Positions 1 through 5,190 of a DNA stretch of 5,190 nucleotides are shown here, piece after piece. The stretch's first letter is position 1. Every line of letters starts with the position of its first letter. Below the pieces are notes generated by a model. The model searched no databases and was not told where the DNA came from. It saw nothing but the letters and a program-made list of their open reading frames with translations. Made by a program: the position numbers and the translations under genes. The stretch spans positions 7,143 to 12,332 of the forward strand of contig DNXU01000105.1 of the NCBI GenBank assembly GCA_003505715.1, given 5' to 3'. This DNA is from Cyanobacteria bacterium UBA8803 (GTDB lineage: Bacteria > Cyanobacteriota > Cyanobacteriia > Cyanobacteriales > Coleofasciculaceae).

Positions 1-28
1 CCAATCACCCATTACCAATCACCAATTA
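1..28. repeat. CCAATTA-type heptamer tandem repeat (4 units)
   Basis: Four consecutive 7-base units read CCAATCA, CCCATTA, CCAATCA and CCAATTA, and a broken fifth unit (CCAAACT) follows. This is the pattern of the short tandemly repeated repetitive (STRR) sequences known from filamentous cyanobacteria. The array may extend beyond the left edge of the window. It ends 14 bases before the start codon of the SWIM gene, so any promoter for that gene lies in or upstream of it. Confidence 0.8.
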
Positions 29-42
29 CCAAACTATTAAAA

Positions 43-882
43 ATGGCAACATTTAGCAGAACTTGGTGGGGAAAGCGCTTTATAGAGGCACTGGAATCCT
101 TTACTGACTTAGCCAGATTGAGGCGGGGTCGCTCCTATGCTAGTGGGGGCAAAATTAAGGAATACCGAATTCACAATGGCCAAATTATCGCTAAAGTCAG
201 GGGGGCAATTAATCCCTATTTTGGCGTTTACAAAGAACCTTTATACACCACAATCATTGAAATTACACCGATTTCAGCGGCTGCTTGGTCAAAAGCGATC
301 GCTTACCTAGCAGCCAAGGCTAGTTGTGTCTCCAAGCTACTGATGAATGAGGTGCCTGATAATATTGAGGAGGTTTTTGACGAGTTAAACCTATATTTGT
401 TACCCCAGAGCCGTAAGGATTTTACTACTAGTTGCTCTTGTCCGGACTGGTCAAATCCCTGCAAGCATATTGCGGGAGTTTATTATCTAGTTGCAGCGGA
501 GTTAGACTCAGACCCATTTTTGCTGTTTGAACTGCGCGGGCTATCGCGACAGAAGCTGTTGCAAGAACTAGCCAAGTCCCCACTCGGCAAAGTATTGTCC
601 TCAGCGTTAGATACTGAAACCGTGCCTCTAGAATCGGCTGAATCCTACTATACCGAACCCAAAAAAGTGGCGATACCACAGTCATTAAGCCAGAAAGACT
701 TTTGGCTAGGGGCAAAGGCGCTACCACCAATACCGGAAGAGACTTCCTCGGCCAGCATTCCGGCAATTTTAATTAAAAAAGGAGGAGATATCCCCCAGTT
801 TTGGAAGAAAGATGTTTCCTTTATAGAGGTAATGGAAGAGCTGTATGAGCGTGTCAGAACCAAAAACAAAGAAGTAATATGA
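43..882 (+). CDS. SWIM zinc-finger family protein
   Basis: This is a 279-residue soluble protein with a clear SWIM zinc-finger signature, CxCx6CxH, formed by Cys131, Cys133, Cys140 and His142. SWIM domains are predicted to bind DNA or protein, and in bacteria they often occur with SNF2-type helicases; the exact role of the cyanobacterial proteins is not established. The N-terminal part (about 1-75) contains the FSRTWWG and NPYFGVYKEP segments that I recognise from cyanobacterial members of this family. Residues 78-125 look helical, and residues 195-250 are a polar, probably flexible linker. There is no signal peptide or membrane segment. The ATG at 43 is chosen because the family typically begins only a few residues before the FSRTWWG segment. 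No Shine-Dalgarno sequence is visible before it, which is common in cyanobacteria. A HIP1 octamer lies inside the gene. A SNF2 helicase gene may lie just upstream of the window, but that is inference from the usual context of the family. Confidence 0.9.
   Translation: MATFSRTWWGKRFIEALESFTDLARLRRGRSYASGGKIKEYRIHNGQIIAKVRGAINPYFGVYKEPLYTTIIEITPISAAAWSKAIAYLAAKASCVSKLLMNEVPDNIEEVFDELNLYLLPQSRKDFTTSCSCPDWSNPCKHIAGVYYLVAAELDSDPFLLFELRGLSRQKLLQELAKSPLGKVLSSALDTETVPLESAESYYTEPKKVAIPQSLSQKDFWLGAKALPPIPEETSSASIPAILIKKGGDIPQFWKKDVSFIEVMEELYERVRTKNKEVI
295..302. repeat. HIP1 octamer (GCGATCGC)
   Basis: This is a perfect copy of the highly iterated palindrome of cyanobacterial genomes. It lies within the SWIM gene and supports a cyanobacterial origin for it. 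Confidence 0.9.
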
Positions 883-1001
883 TATCAAATCTAGCAGAAA
901 GTAGAGGGCAGAAGATAGCAGCAAAAAAACACTGGTTTCAGCAATTAAGAACCTCCTAACCACCTTGGCGGTTACTATATCTTTCTTTTGCCACTCTATC
1001 C

Positions 1002-1022
1002 CCAATTGCCAATTATCAATTA
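1002..1022. repeat. CCAATTA-type heptamer repeat, second array (3 units)
   Basis: Three consecutive heptamers read CCAATTG, CCAATTA and TCAATTA. They belong to the same family and have the same orientation as the array at the left edge of the window. They form the end of the 143-base gap after the SWIM gene and stop 3 bases before the ATG of the 34-codon ORF. The rest of that gap (883-1001) shows no gene. It contains only a weak imperfect dyad at 957-974, without a T-run. Confidence 0.65.
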
Positions 1023-1025
1023 TTT

Positions 1026-1130
1026 ATGTTGTTATCCAGTAACTGGCAAGATTGGTTAACCGTATCCGCCTATATCGCTTTTACGGTAGTCATCACTTAC
1101 TTCGTTTTCACTACAAATAAAAAAGAATAA
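1026..1130 (+). CDS. Predicted 34-residue single-span membrane protein, unrecognised
   Basis: This short ORF begins MLLSSNWQDW, continues with one hydrophobic stretch at about residues 11-28 (rich in V, I, F, Y and T), and ends in the charged tail TTNKKE. That layout is typical of very small cyanobacterial membrane subunits such as those of the photosystems, cytochrome b6f and NDH-1. I do not recognise it as any named one of these, and I assign no function. The positive-inside rule suggests that the C-terminus is cytoplasmic. The frame is open upstream to a TAA at 957, but no other ATG, GTG or TTG start occurs there. No Shine-Dalgarno sequence is present, and the start abuts a heptamer repeat. 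The reasonable transmembrane layout argues for a real gene, while the short length and weak translation signal argue for caution. Confidence 0.45.
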   Translation: MLLSSNWQDWLTVSAYIAFTVVITYFVFTTNKKE

Positions 1131-1145
1131 ATAATTCCTGAAGGC

Positions 1146-1180
1146 CAGATCGCCGACTTTTTAGAAAAGTCGGCGATCTG
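1146..1180. repeat. Perfect 15-bp inverted repeat (hairpin), possible dispersed palindrome
   Basis: The arms at 1146-1160 (CAGATCGCCGACTTT) and 1166-1180 are exact reverse complements around the 5-base loop TTAGA. One more T-A pair could close the loop. The stem is stable and contains GATCGCCGAC. No T-run follows on either strand, so it is not a standard intrinsic terminator. It lies 35 bases before the hybrid kinase start and 15 bases after the 34-codon ORF stop, so it could act as an attenuator, an RNA-stabilising structure or a U-less terminator. It also resembles, from memory, the GATC-CCCGAC / GTCGGG-GATC palindromes scattered through many filamentous cyanobacterial genomes. Confidence 0.85.
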
Positions 1181-1215
1181 AACACTGCGTTCCCGTTAAA
1201 AACCGAAATAATATT

Positions 1216-3618
1216 ATGCCCCGTCCCATCGATCGGACAGTATTACTAGCAATATTAATTATTCCTGCAATCCACTTGGGTTTGGCCAGTTTATCCCGTT
1301 GGCTGTATTTCCATGATGGAACATCAGCAATCTGGCTCTCAAACGGTCTTTATGTGGCGGCTGTGCTGCTGCTGGGATACCGGATCTGGCCTGCTATTCT
1401 AGTGAGCGAATTCATTGCTAATTGGTTACTTTTCTATCCAAATATTGGGATCAGCTTCAGTCATGCCGTAATTGCTTCTATAGAGCCACTAGCAGCTAGT
1501 TTTCTAATCCTTCGCTTTATCAAAGACCGCGATCTCTTCCATCGGTCTGGGAATATTTTCAAATTTGTGGTTTTGATCATACCCAGTCTGACCATCTCCA
1601 CCACCCTTGCTATTACCATTCTGGCTTGGAGCGGCGACACCCCCTGGGCAGAATATGGAGCAGTGTGGCGGGTTTGGTTTACGGCAACCCTTATTGGCGA
1701 ACTTATCGTTACCCCAGCGATACTAGCATGGTTCCGCTCTGGGGAGTTGCAGCCCAGACTTTGCTCTGCACTGGTTATAGAGTTTGCCCTTTTGGTGTTG
1801 GTAGCGATCGCCATCAGTTGGGCTGCCTTCTGGGGAAGGTATCCCGTGGAATACATGATGATTCCCGTTTTAATCTGGTCAGCATTTCGGTTCAGTCCGA
1901 GGGAATCAACCCTACTCGTCATTCTGATAACAGCGATCGCAGTTTTTGGCACGGCTCATGGTTTCGGCTCGTTTTTCAGGCAGTCTCTCTCAGAGTCTCT
2001 ACTGCTCGTGCAATCTTTTATTAGTGTCATTGCCTTAACCACCTTTGTTCTATCCACAGCGATCGAGGAAAACCGGAGCGCACAAGTCAAGCTGAAAAAA
2101 GCCAAGGAAGAATTGGAATTGCGTGTCGAAGAACGCACTACCGAACTTAAAGAAGCCAAACTGGTTGCCGACAGAGCCAACCAAGCAAAAAGCGAATTCC
2201 TGGCCAATATGAGTCACGAGCTGCGGACTCCTCTTAATGGTATCCTTGGTTACACCCAAATTCTGCAAGGCTCCCAAACCTTAAGCGCAAAAGAGCGCAA
2301 AGGTATCGATATCATTCACCAGTGCGGTTCTCACTTGTTGACTTTAATTAATGATGTCCTGGACATCTCCAAAATTGAAGCCGACAAGATGGAACTCTAC
2401 CCCACAGATTTTGATTTTCCCTCTTTTCTGGAAGGGGTGGTAGAAATCTGTCGCATCCGCGCCCAAAGCCAGGGGATTGTCTTCAAATATCAACCTAGCC
2501 CCAGCCTGCCAAAAGTCATCCATGCGGATGAAAAACGTCTCCGGCAAGTCTTGATAAACCTCCTGGGCAATGCCATCAAGTTCACCGAGCGCGGTGGAGT
2601 CACCTTCACCGTTAATGTCATCAGCCAAACCAACCAACAGGAACCCCATAACTCATCCCCGACATCCGTTACTAAATCCGTTGCCAAAATTAGCTTCCAA
2701 ATTGCCGACACAGGCATAGGGATGACCCCCGAACAGCTAGAGAAAATCTTCTTACCCTTCGAGCAAGTTAGCAGCCATGAAAAGCAGATAGAAGGCACGG
2801 GTTTAGGGTTAACGATCAGCCAAAAGATTGTGGCCATGATGGGCAGCACTATACAGGTGCAAAGTCGGCTAGGAGAGGGGAGCCTTTTCTGGTTCGAGGT
2901 AGAGTTACCTGAAGCCGAAGACTGGGCGGAAACCGTTGAAATCGCTGAAGAAGGAACTATTATTGGCTTTGAAGGCAAAGCCCGCAAAATCCTGATTGTG
3001 GACGACCGTTGGCAAAATCGTTCAGTTATGGCTAATTTACTTAAACCGCTGGGTTTTGAAATTTTCGAGGCCGATAACGGTCGGGAGGGATTAGATAAAG
3101 CTATAGAGGTGCGGCCAGACTTGATTATTGTTGACTTAGTGATGCCCGTGATGGATGGGTTTGCCATGACCAAACATCTACGGGAATCTTCTGAGTTACA
3201 AAATGCGATCGTCATTGCCTCCTCAGCGAGCGTGTTTGGCTGGCATCGCCAGAACGCTATTGATGTTGGCTGTAACGATTTTCTGCCTAAGCCTATTCAA
3301 GCAGGTGAATTGTTGCGGCAATTAAAACATCACTTGCAGGTATCATGGATATATAAGGATAGGGATGAATTAACCATTAAGCATCAAAATAGCTCGGTTG
3401 GTGCCGATGAAATCGCGGTTCCTCCCTCATCCGAACTTGTGGCCCTGTATCAGGCCATTCTGCGGTGTAACTTTACAGATATTCAAGCAGAAAGTCACCG
3501 GATCAAAGAGTTGCACCCGAACTATACAGCTTTTGCCGATAGGGTATTGGCTCTGGCTGACGAGTTTGAAGTCGAAGCGATCGCTAAATTAGTCGAGCCT
3601 TATATTTCTAGCTCTTAA
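1216..3618 (+). CDS. MASE1-domain membrane hybrid sensor histidine kinase
   Basis: This 800-residue hybrid kinase probably senses a signal at or within the membrane and starts a phosphorelay. Residues 1-282 hold about eight to ten hydrophobic segments resembling the MASE1 integral-membrane sensor domain (segment [19 protein letters not shown] near 40-58). MASE1 ligands are generally unknown. A charged coiled coil (about 284-325) leads to the dimerisation domain with phospho-acceptor His334 in [11 protein letters not shown]. The ATPase domain has an N-box (NLLGNAIKF, Asn452), G1 box (DTGIG, Asp498), F-box (PFEQV, 514-518) and G2 box (GTGLGL, 527-532). The attached receiver (about 590-708) has acidic Asp596 and Asp597, phospho-acceptor Asp640, Ser670 and Lys692, so all key residues are present. 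A helical tail (about 736-797) is of a type seen after the receiver in cyanobacterial hybrid kinases. A polar S/T/N-rich insert lies at about 470-489. The ATG start gives the full first membrane helix, and no Shine-Dalgarno sequence is visible. The next kinase gene starts 3 bases after the stop, so the two are probably one operon. Confidence 0.93.
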   Translation: MPRPIDRTVLLAILIIPAIHLGLASLSRWLYFHDGTSAIWLSNGLYVAAVLLLGYRIWPAILVSEFIANWLLFYPNIGISFSHAVIASIEPLAASFLILRFIKDRDLFHRSGNIFKFVVLIIPSLTISTTLAITILAWSGDTPWAEYGAVWRVWFTATLIGELIVTPAILAWFRSGELQPRLCSALVIEFALLVLVAIAISWAAFWGRYPVEYMMIPVLIWSAFRFSPRESTLLVILITAIAVFGTAHGFGSFFRQSLSESLLLVQSFISVIALTTFVLSTAIEENRSAQVKLKKAKEELELRVEERTTELKEAKLVADRANQAKSEFLANMSHELRTPLNGILGYTQILQGSQTLSAKERKGIDIIHQCGSHLLTLINDVLDISKIEADKMELYPTDFDFPSFLEGVVEICRIRAQSQGIVFKYQPSPSLPKVIHADEKRLRQVLINLLGNAIKFTERGGVTFTVNVISQTNQQEPHNSSPTSVTKSVAKISFQIADTGIGMTPEQLEKIFLPFEQVSSHEKQIEGTGLGLTISQKIVAMMGSTIQVQSRLGEGSLFWFEVELPEAEDWAETVEIAEEGTIIGFEGKARKILIVDDRWQNRSVMANLLKPLGFEIFEADNGREGLDKAIEVRPDLIIVDLVMPVMDGFAMTKHLRESSELQNAIVIASSASVFGWHRQNAIDVGCNDFLPKPIQAGELLRQLKHHLQVSWIYKDRDELTIKHQNSSVGADEIAVPPSSELVALYQAILRCNFTDIQAESHRIKELHPNYTAFADRVLALADEFEVEAIAKLVEPYISSS
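1804..1811. repeat. HIP1 octamer (GCGATCGC)
   Basis: A perfect HIP1 palindrome in the membrane-domain coding region of the hybrid kinase gene. Confidence 0.9.
1933..1940. repeat. HIP1 octamer (GCGATCGC)
   Basis: A perfect HIP1 palindrome in the hybrid kinase gene. Near-copies differing at one end occur at about 2060 and 3206. Confidence 0.9.
3577..3584. repeat. HIP1 octamer (GCGATCGC)
   Basis: A perfect HIP1 palindrome close to the 3' end of the hybrid kinase gene, in the part encoding the helical tail. Confidence 0.9.
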
Positions 3619-3621
3619 ACT

Positions 3622-4914
3622 ATGGTCACTGCTCAAGCTCCATCTATTCTAATTGTCGATGACACCCCTAATAATATCCGGGTACTGTTTGATATTTTGG
3701 ATAGAGCTGGTTTCAATCTGGCAGTGGTCAAGAGCGGTGAAATGGCTTTAGAAAAATTGCCTTTAATTCAGCCAGACTTAATTTTACTAGATATCATGAT
3801 GCCTGGAATGGATGGGTTTGAAACCTGCCGTCGGCTGAAAGCAGATCCAACCTCTAAAGATATCCCCATAATTTTTATGACCGTCCTTTCTGATCTAGAA
3901 AGTAAGGTCAAGGGGTTACAAATGGGGGCAGTAGACTACATCACTAAACCAATTCAGGTTGAAGAGGTGATGGCTCGCGTTAATGTTCATTTAGCACTCA
4001 GAACCGCCCAAATTCAGTTGATGAATGAAGTCAGTGAGCGTAGGCAAGCGGAGGAAAGACTTAAGCAAACCCTTCAAGAGTTACAAAAAACCCAAACTCA
4101 GTTGATCCAGAGTGAAAAGATGTCTGCCTTAGGGCAACTGGTGGCAGGTGTAGCCCACGAAATCAATAACCCAGTCAATTTCATCGGTGGCAACCTTTCC
4201 CATGCTAGGGAATATACCCAAGATCTGCTGAACTTGGTGCAACTCTATGAAGAACACTACCCCCAACCCGTACCTGAAGTACTCGCTGAAATCGAGGCGA
4301 TGGAGTGGGATTTCTTACGCGAGGATTTACCTAAACTAATTAACTCAATGCAAGTGGGAGTAGATCGCCTGCAACAGATTCTGCTTTCTTTGCGCATCTT
4401 CTCTCGTACCGATGAAACTGAGATGAAATTGGCGGATCTTCATCAGGGACTCGATAGCACTTTGATGATTCTGGGATATCGGCTTAAGGCGCACTCAGAG
4501 CGCCCTGCTATTGACATTATAAAGAAATACGGCAACCTGCCTTTAGTGGAATGCTATAGCGGGCAACTCAACCAGGTGTTTATGAATATCCTGAGCAATG
4601 CCATTGATGGATTGGAGCAAGCCATCCACAGTCACAAAAAGTTCGCTCCAGCCATTACTATTCAGACAGAAGCAGTCGAGGGCGATCGGGTGGCAATCCG
4701 CATTATTGATAATGGCTGGGGCATACCACCAGAAGTTCAAAAACGAATATTTGAACCTTTCTTTACGACTAAACCTGTGGACAAGGGAACGGGACTGGGA
4801 CTTGCCATTAGCTACCAGATTGTGGCTGAGAAGCATCAAGGATCTTTACAGTGCGTTTCAGAGCTAGGACAAGGCAGTGAGTTTGCGATCTTGATTCCGC
4901 TTCAGCAGGGATGA
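3622..4914 (+). CDS. Receiver-histidine kinase (REC-HisKA-HATPase), soluble
   Basis: This 430-residue protein has no membrane segment and should be cytoplasmic. An N-terminal receiver (about 7-125) has acidic Asp13 and Asp14, phospho-acceptor Asp57 in LLDIMMPGMDG, Thr87 and Lys109, so it looks competent. A coiled coil (about 128-168) connects it to the kinase core. The H-box reads GVAHEINNP with His179, the NtrB-like type rather than the HELRTPL type of the upstream partner. The ATPase domain shows an N-box (NILSNAIDG, Asn326), G1 (DNGWGI, Asp363), F-box (FEPFFTTK) and G2 (KGTGLGLAIS). An extra acidic helical stretch (about 200-240, with YPQPVPEV) splits the dimerisation domain, as I recall from other cyanobacterial kinases of this class. 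The ATG follows the upstream stop by 3 bases, which suggests co-transcription and perhaps translational coupling. The receiver may accept phosphate from the hybrid kinase and control this kinase's activity; that is inference. There is no output domain. The stop codon lies inside a heptamer repeat. Confidence 0.93.
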   Translation: MVTAQAPSILIVDDTPNNIRVLFDILDRAGFNLAVVKSGEMALEKLPLIQPDLILLDIMMPGMDGFETCRRLKADPTSKDIPIIFMTVLSDLESKVKGLQMGAVDYITKPIQVEEVMARVNVHLALRTAQIQLMNEVSERRQAEERLKQTLQELQKTQTQLIQSEKMSALGQLVAGVAHEINNPVNFIGGNLSHAREYTQDLLNLVQLYEEHYPQPVPEVLAEIEAMEWDFLREDLPKLINSMQVGVDRLQQILLSLRIFSRTDETEMKLADLHQGLDSTLMILGYRLKAHSERPAIDIIKKYGNLPLVECYSGQLNQVFMNILSNAIDGLEQAIHSHKKFAPAITIQTEAVEGDRVAIRIIDNGWGIPPEVQKRIFEPFFTTKPVDKGTGLGLAISYQIVAEKHQGSLQCVSELGQGSEFAILIPLQQG

Positions 4915-4935
4915 GGGGTGAGGGATGAGGGATGG
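4908..4935. repeat. GGGATGA-type heptamer tandem repeat (4 units)
   Basis: Four 7-base units read GGGATGA, GGGGTGA, GGGATGA and GGGATGG. The first unit overlaps the end of the receiver-kinase gene and supplies its TGA stop. This is a second STRR-like family, distinct in sequence from the CCAATTA arrays on the left of the window. The 125 bases after it (4936-5060) are AT-rich and hold no gene or clear terminator before the next small ORF. Confidence 0.8.
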
Positions 4936-5044
4936 GGGAATTTCTTAAAAAAATATCAATAGTTGTTAATAAATCTGCTGGTATGTTCTTTACAGCTGTG
5001 TCTAAGGTAAAAATAGATGTATAAAGAGTAATGAAGAGTTGCAA

Positions 5045-5052
5045 AAGGAGGT
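5045..5052 (+). promoter_or_regulatory. Strong Shine-Dalgarno sequence for the 36-codon ORF
   Basis: AAGGAGGT is an essentially full match to the anti-Shine-Dalgarno end of 16S rRNA. It lies 8 bases before the ATG at 5061, which is near-ideal spacing. The other starts in this window have no such site, so it is the main evidence that the following short ORF is translated, and from this ATG rather than the in-frame ATG at 5100. Confidence 0.8.
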
Positions 5053-5060
5053 AGATAAAG

Positions 5061-5171
5061 ATGCATGATTTCCTAATACCTAATGCCATAACTTACTTCA
5101 TGGTAAAAATTGGCGTGCTGATTCTGGTCTTACTAGTTTGGTTAGTAGTGACTGCTGCCCCTGTTGTTTAA
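5061..5171 (+). CDS. Predicted 36-residue single-span membrane peptide, unrecognised
   Basis: The ORF encodes a short N-terminal part (MHDFLIPNAITYFMVK) followed by one very hydrophobic helix at about residues 17-33, made mostly of L, V and I with a single Trp, and a short end APVV. It has one basic residue (Lys16) just before the helix, so the N-terminus is probably cytoplasmic. It could be a small subunit of a membrane complex, a regulatory peptide or a type I toxin-like peptide. Nothing in the sequence decides between these, and I do not recognise a named family. The strong ribosome-binding site supports expression. A second in-frame ATG at 5100 would give a 23-residue form consisting almost only of the helix. 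The gap of about 146 bases after the kinase gene, with a repeat in it, suggests a separate transcript, although no convincing promoter could be picked out. Confidence 0.6.
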   Translation: MHDFLIPNAITYFMVKIGVLILVLLVWLVVTAAPVV

Positions 5172-5190
5172 TATCATGTCCGGTTAAACA

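Noticed and set aside
775..787. Shine-Dalgarno-like run (AAAAAAGGAGGAG) inside the SWIM gene
   Set aside because: No start codon lies within a useful distance downstream, and the run simply encodes the Lys-Lys-Gly-Gly stretch of the protein.
957..974. Imperfect dyad TAACCACC / GGCGGTTA as a terminator for the SWIM gene
   Set aside because: It has one mismatch, only 2 bases between the arms and no following T-run, so it is too weak to call.
1146..1180. Calling the palindrome a standard intrinsic terminator
   Set aside because: The stem is strong, but neither flank has the U-rich tract needed, so it is listed as an inverted repeat instead.
1626..2024. 132-codon open frame on the + strand inside the hybrid kinase gene
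   Set aside because: It lies entirely within the well-supported MASE1 coding region in another frame and has no recognisable domain.
2490..3215. 241-codon open frame on the - strand
   Set aside because: It is antisense to the ATPase and receiver domains of the hybrid kinase, whose motifs are intact in the + frame. The translation is Ser/Arg-rich without any motif.
4963..5025. Possible promoter before the 36-codon ORF (TTGTTA or TTTACA with a downstream TATAAA)
   Set aside because: No pairing gives both good hexamers and a spacer near 17 bases; TTTACA to TATAAA is 25 bases. The region is AT-rich, so such matches are expected by chance.
4808..5089. 93-codon open frame on the - strand across the end of the receiver-kinase gene
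   Set aside because: It is antisense to the kinase C-terminus and runs through the heptamer array, which produces its Pro/Ser repeat. There is no family resemblance, and it conflicts with the strong + strand start at 5061.

Overview
The window looks like ordinary chromosomal DNA from a cyanobacterium, probably a filamentous one. Four perfect HIP1 octamers (GCGATCGC) lie inside coding regions. Short tandem heptanucleotide repeats (CCAATTA-type and GGGATGA-type) fill intergenic gaps. The histidine kinases have the domain architectures and tail sequences I associate with cyanobacteria. The genus cannot be fixed from this sequence alone.

Layout: all supported genes are on the + strand. Positions 1-28 hold a CCAATTA-type heptamer array, followed at 43-882 by a SWIM zinc-finger protein. 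The next gap, 883-1025, ends in a second array of the same heptamer family, which runs almost to the start codon of a predicted 34-residue single-span membrane protein (1026-1130). A perfect 15-bp inverted repeat (1146-1180) lies between that small ORF and the main feature. The main feature is a two-gene signalling unit: a MASE1-type membrane hybrid histidine kinase (1216-3618), then, after only 3 bases, a soluble receiver-histidine kinase (3622-4914). The second kinase gene ends inside a GGGATGA heptamer array (4908-4935). About 125 bases further on, a 36-residue predicted membrane peptide (5061-5171) begins behind a near-perfect Shine-Dalgarno sequence.

How it may work: the hybrid kinase probably senses an unknown signal through its multi-span MASE1 region, autophosphorylates at His334 and passes phosphate to Asp640 of its own receiver. 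The co-transcribed partner has a receiver (Asp57) ahead of its own kinase core (His179), so it could be the next step or a modulator. Neither protein has a DNA-binding or enzymatic output domain, so the final effector must be encoded elsewhere. The SWIM protein belongs to a family often found beside SNF2-type helicases, but no helicase is visible here.

I see no mobile element, CRISPR array, RNA gene or clearly new multi-gene system. The points most worth checking are the two unannotated small membrane ORFs, the repeat arrays touching gene boundaries, and the palindrome in the kinase leader.
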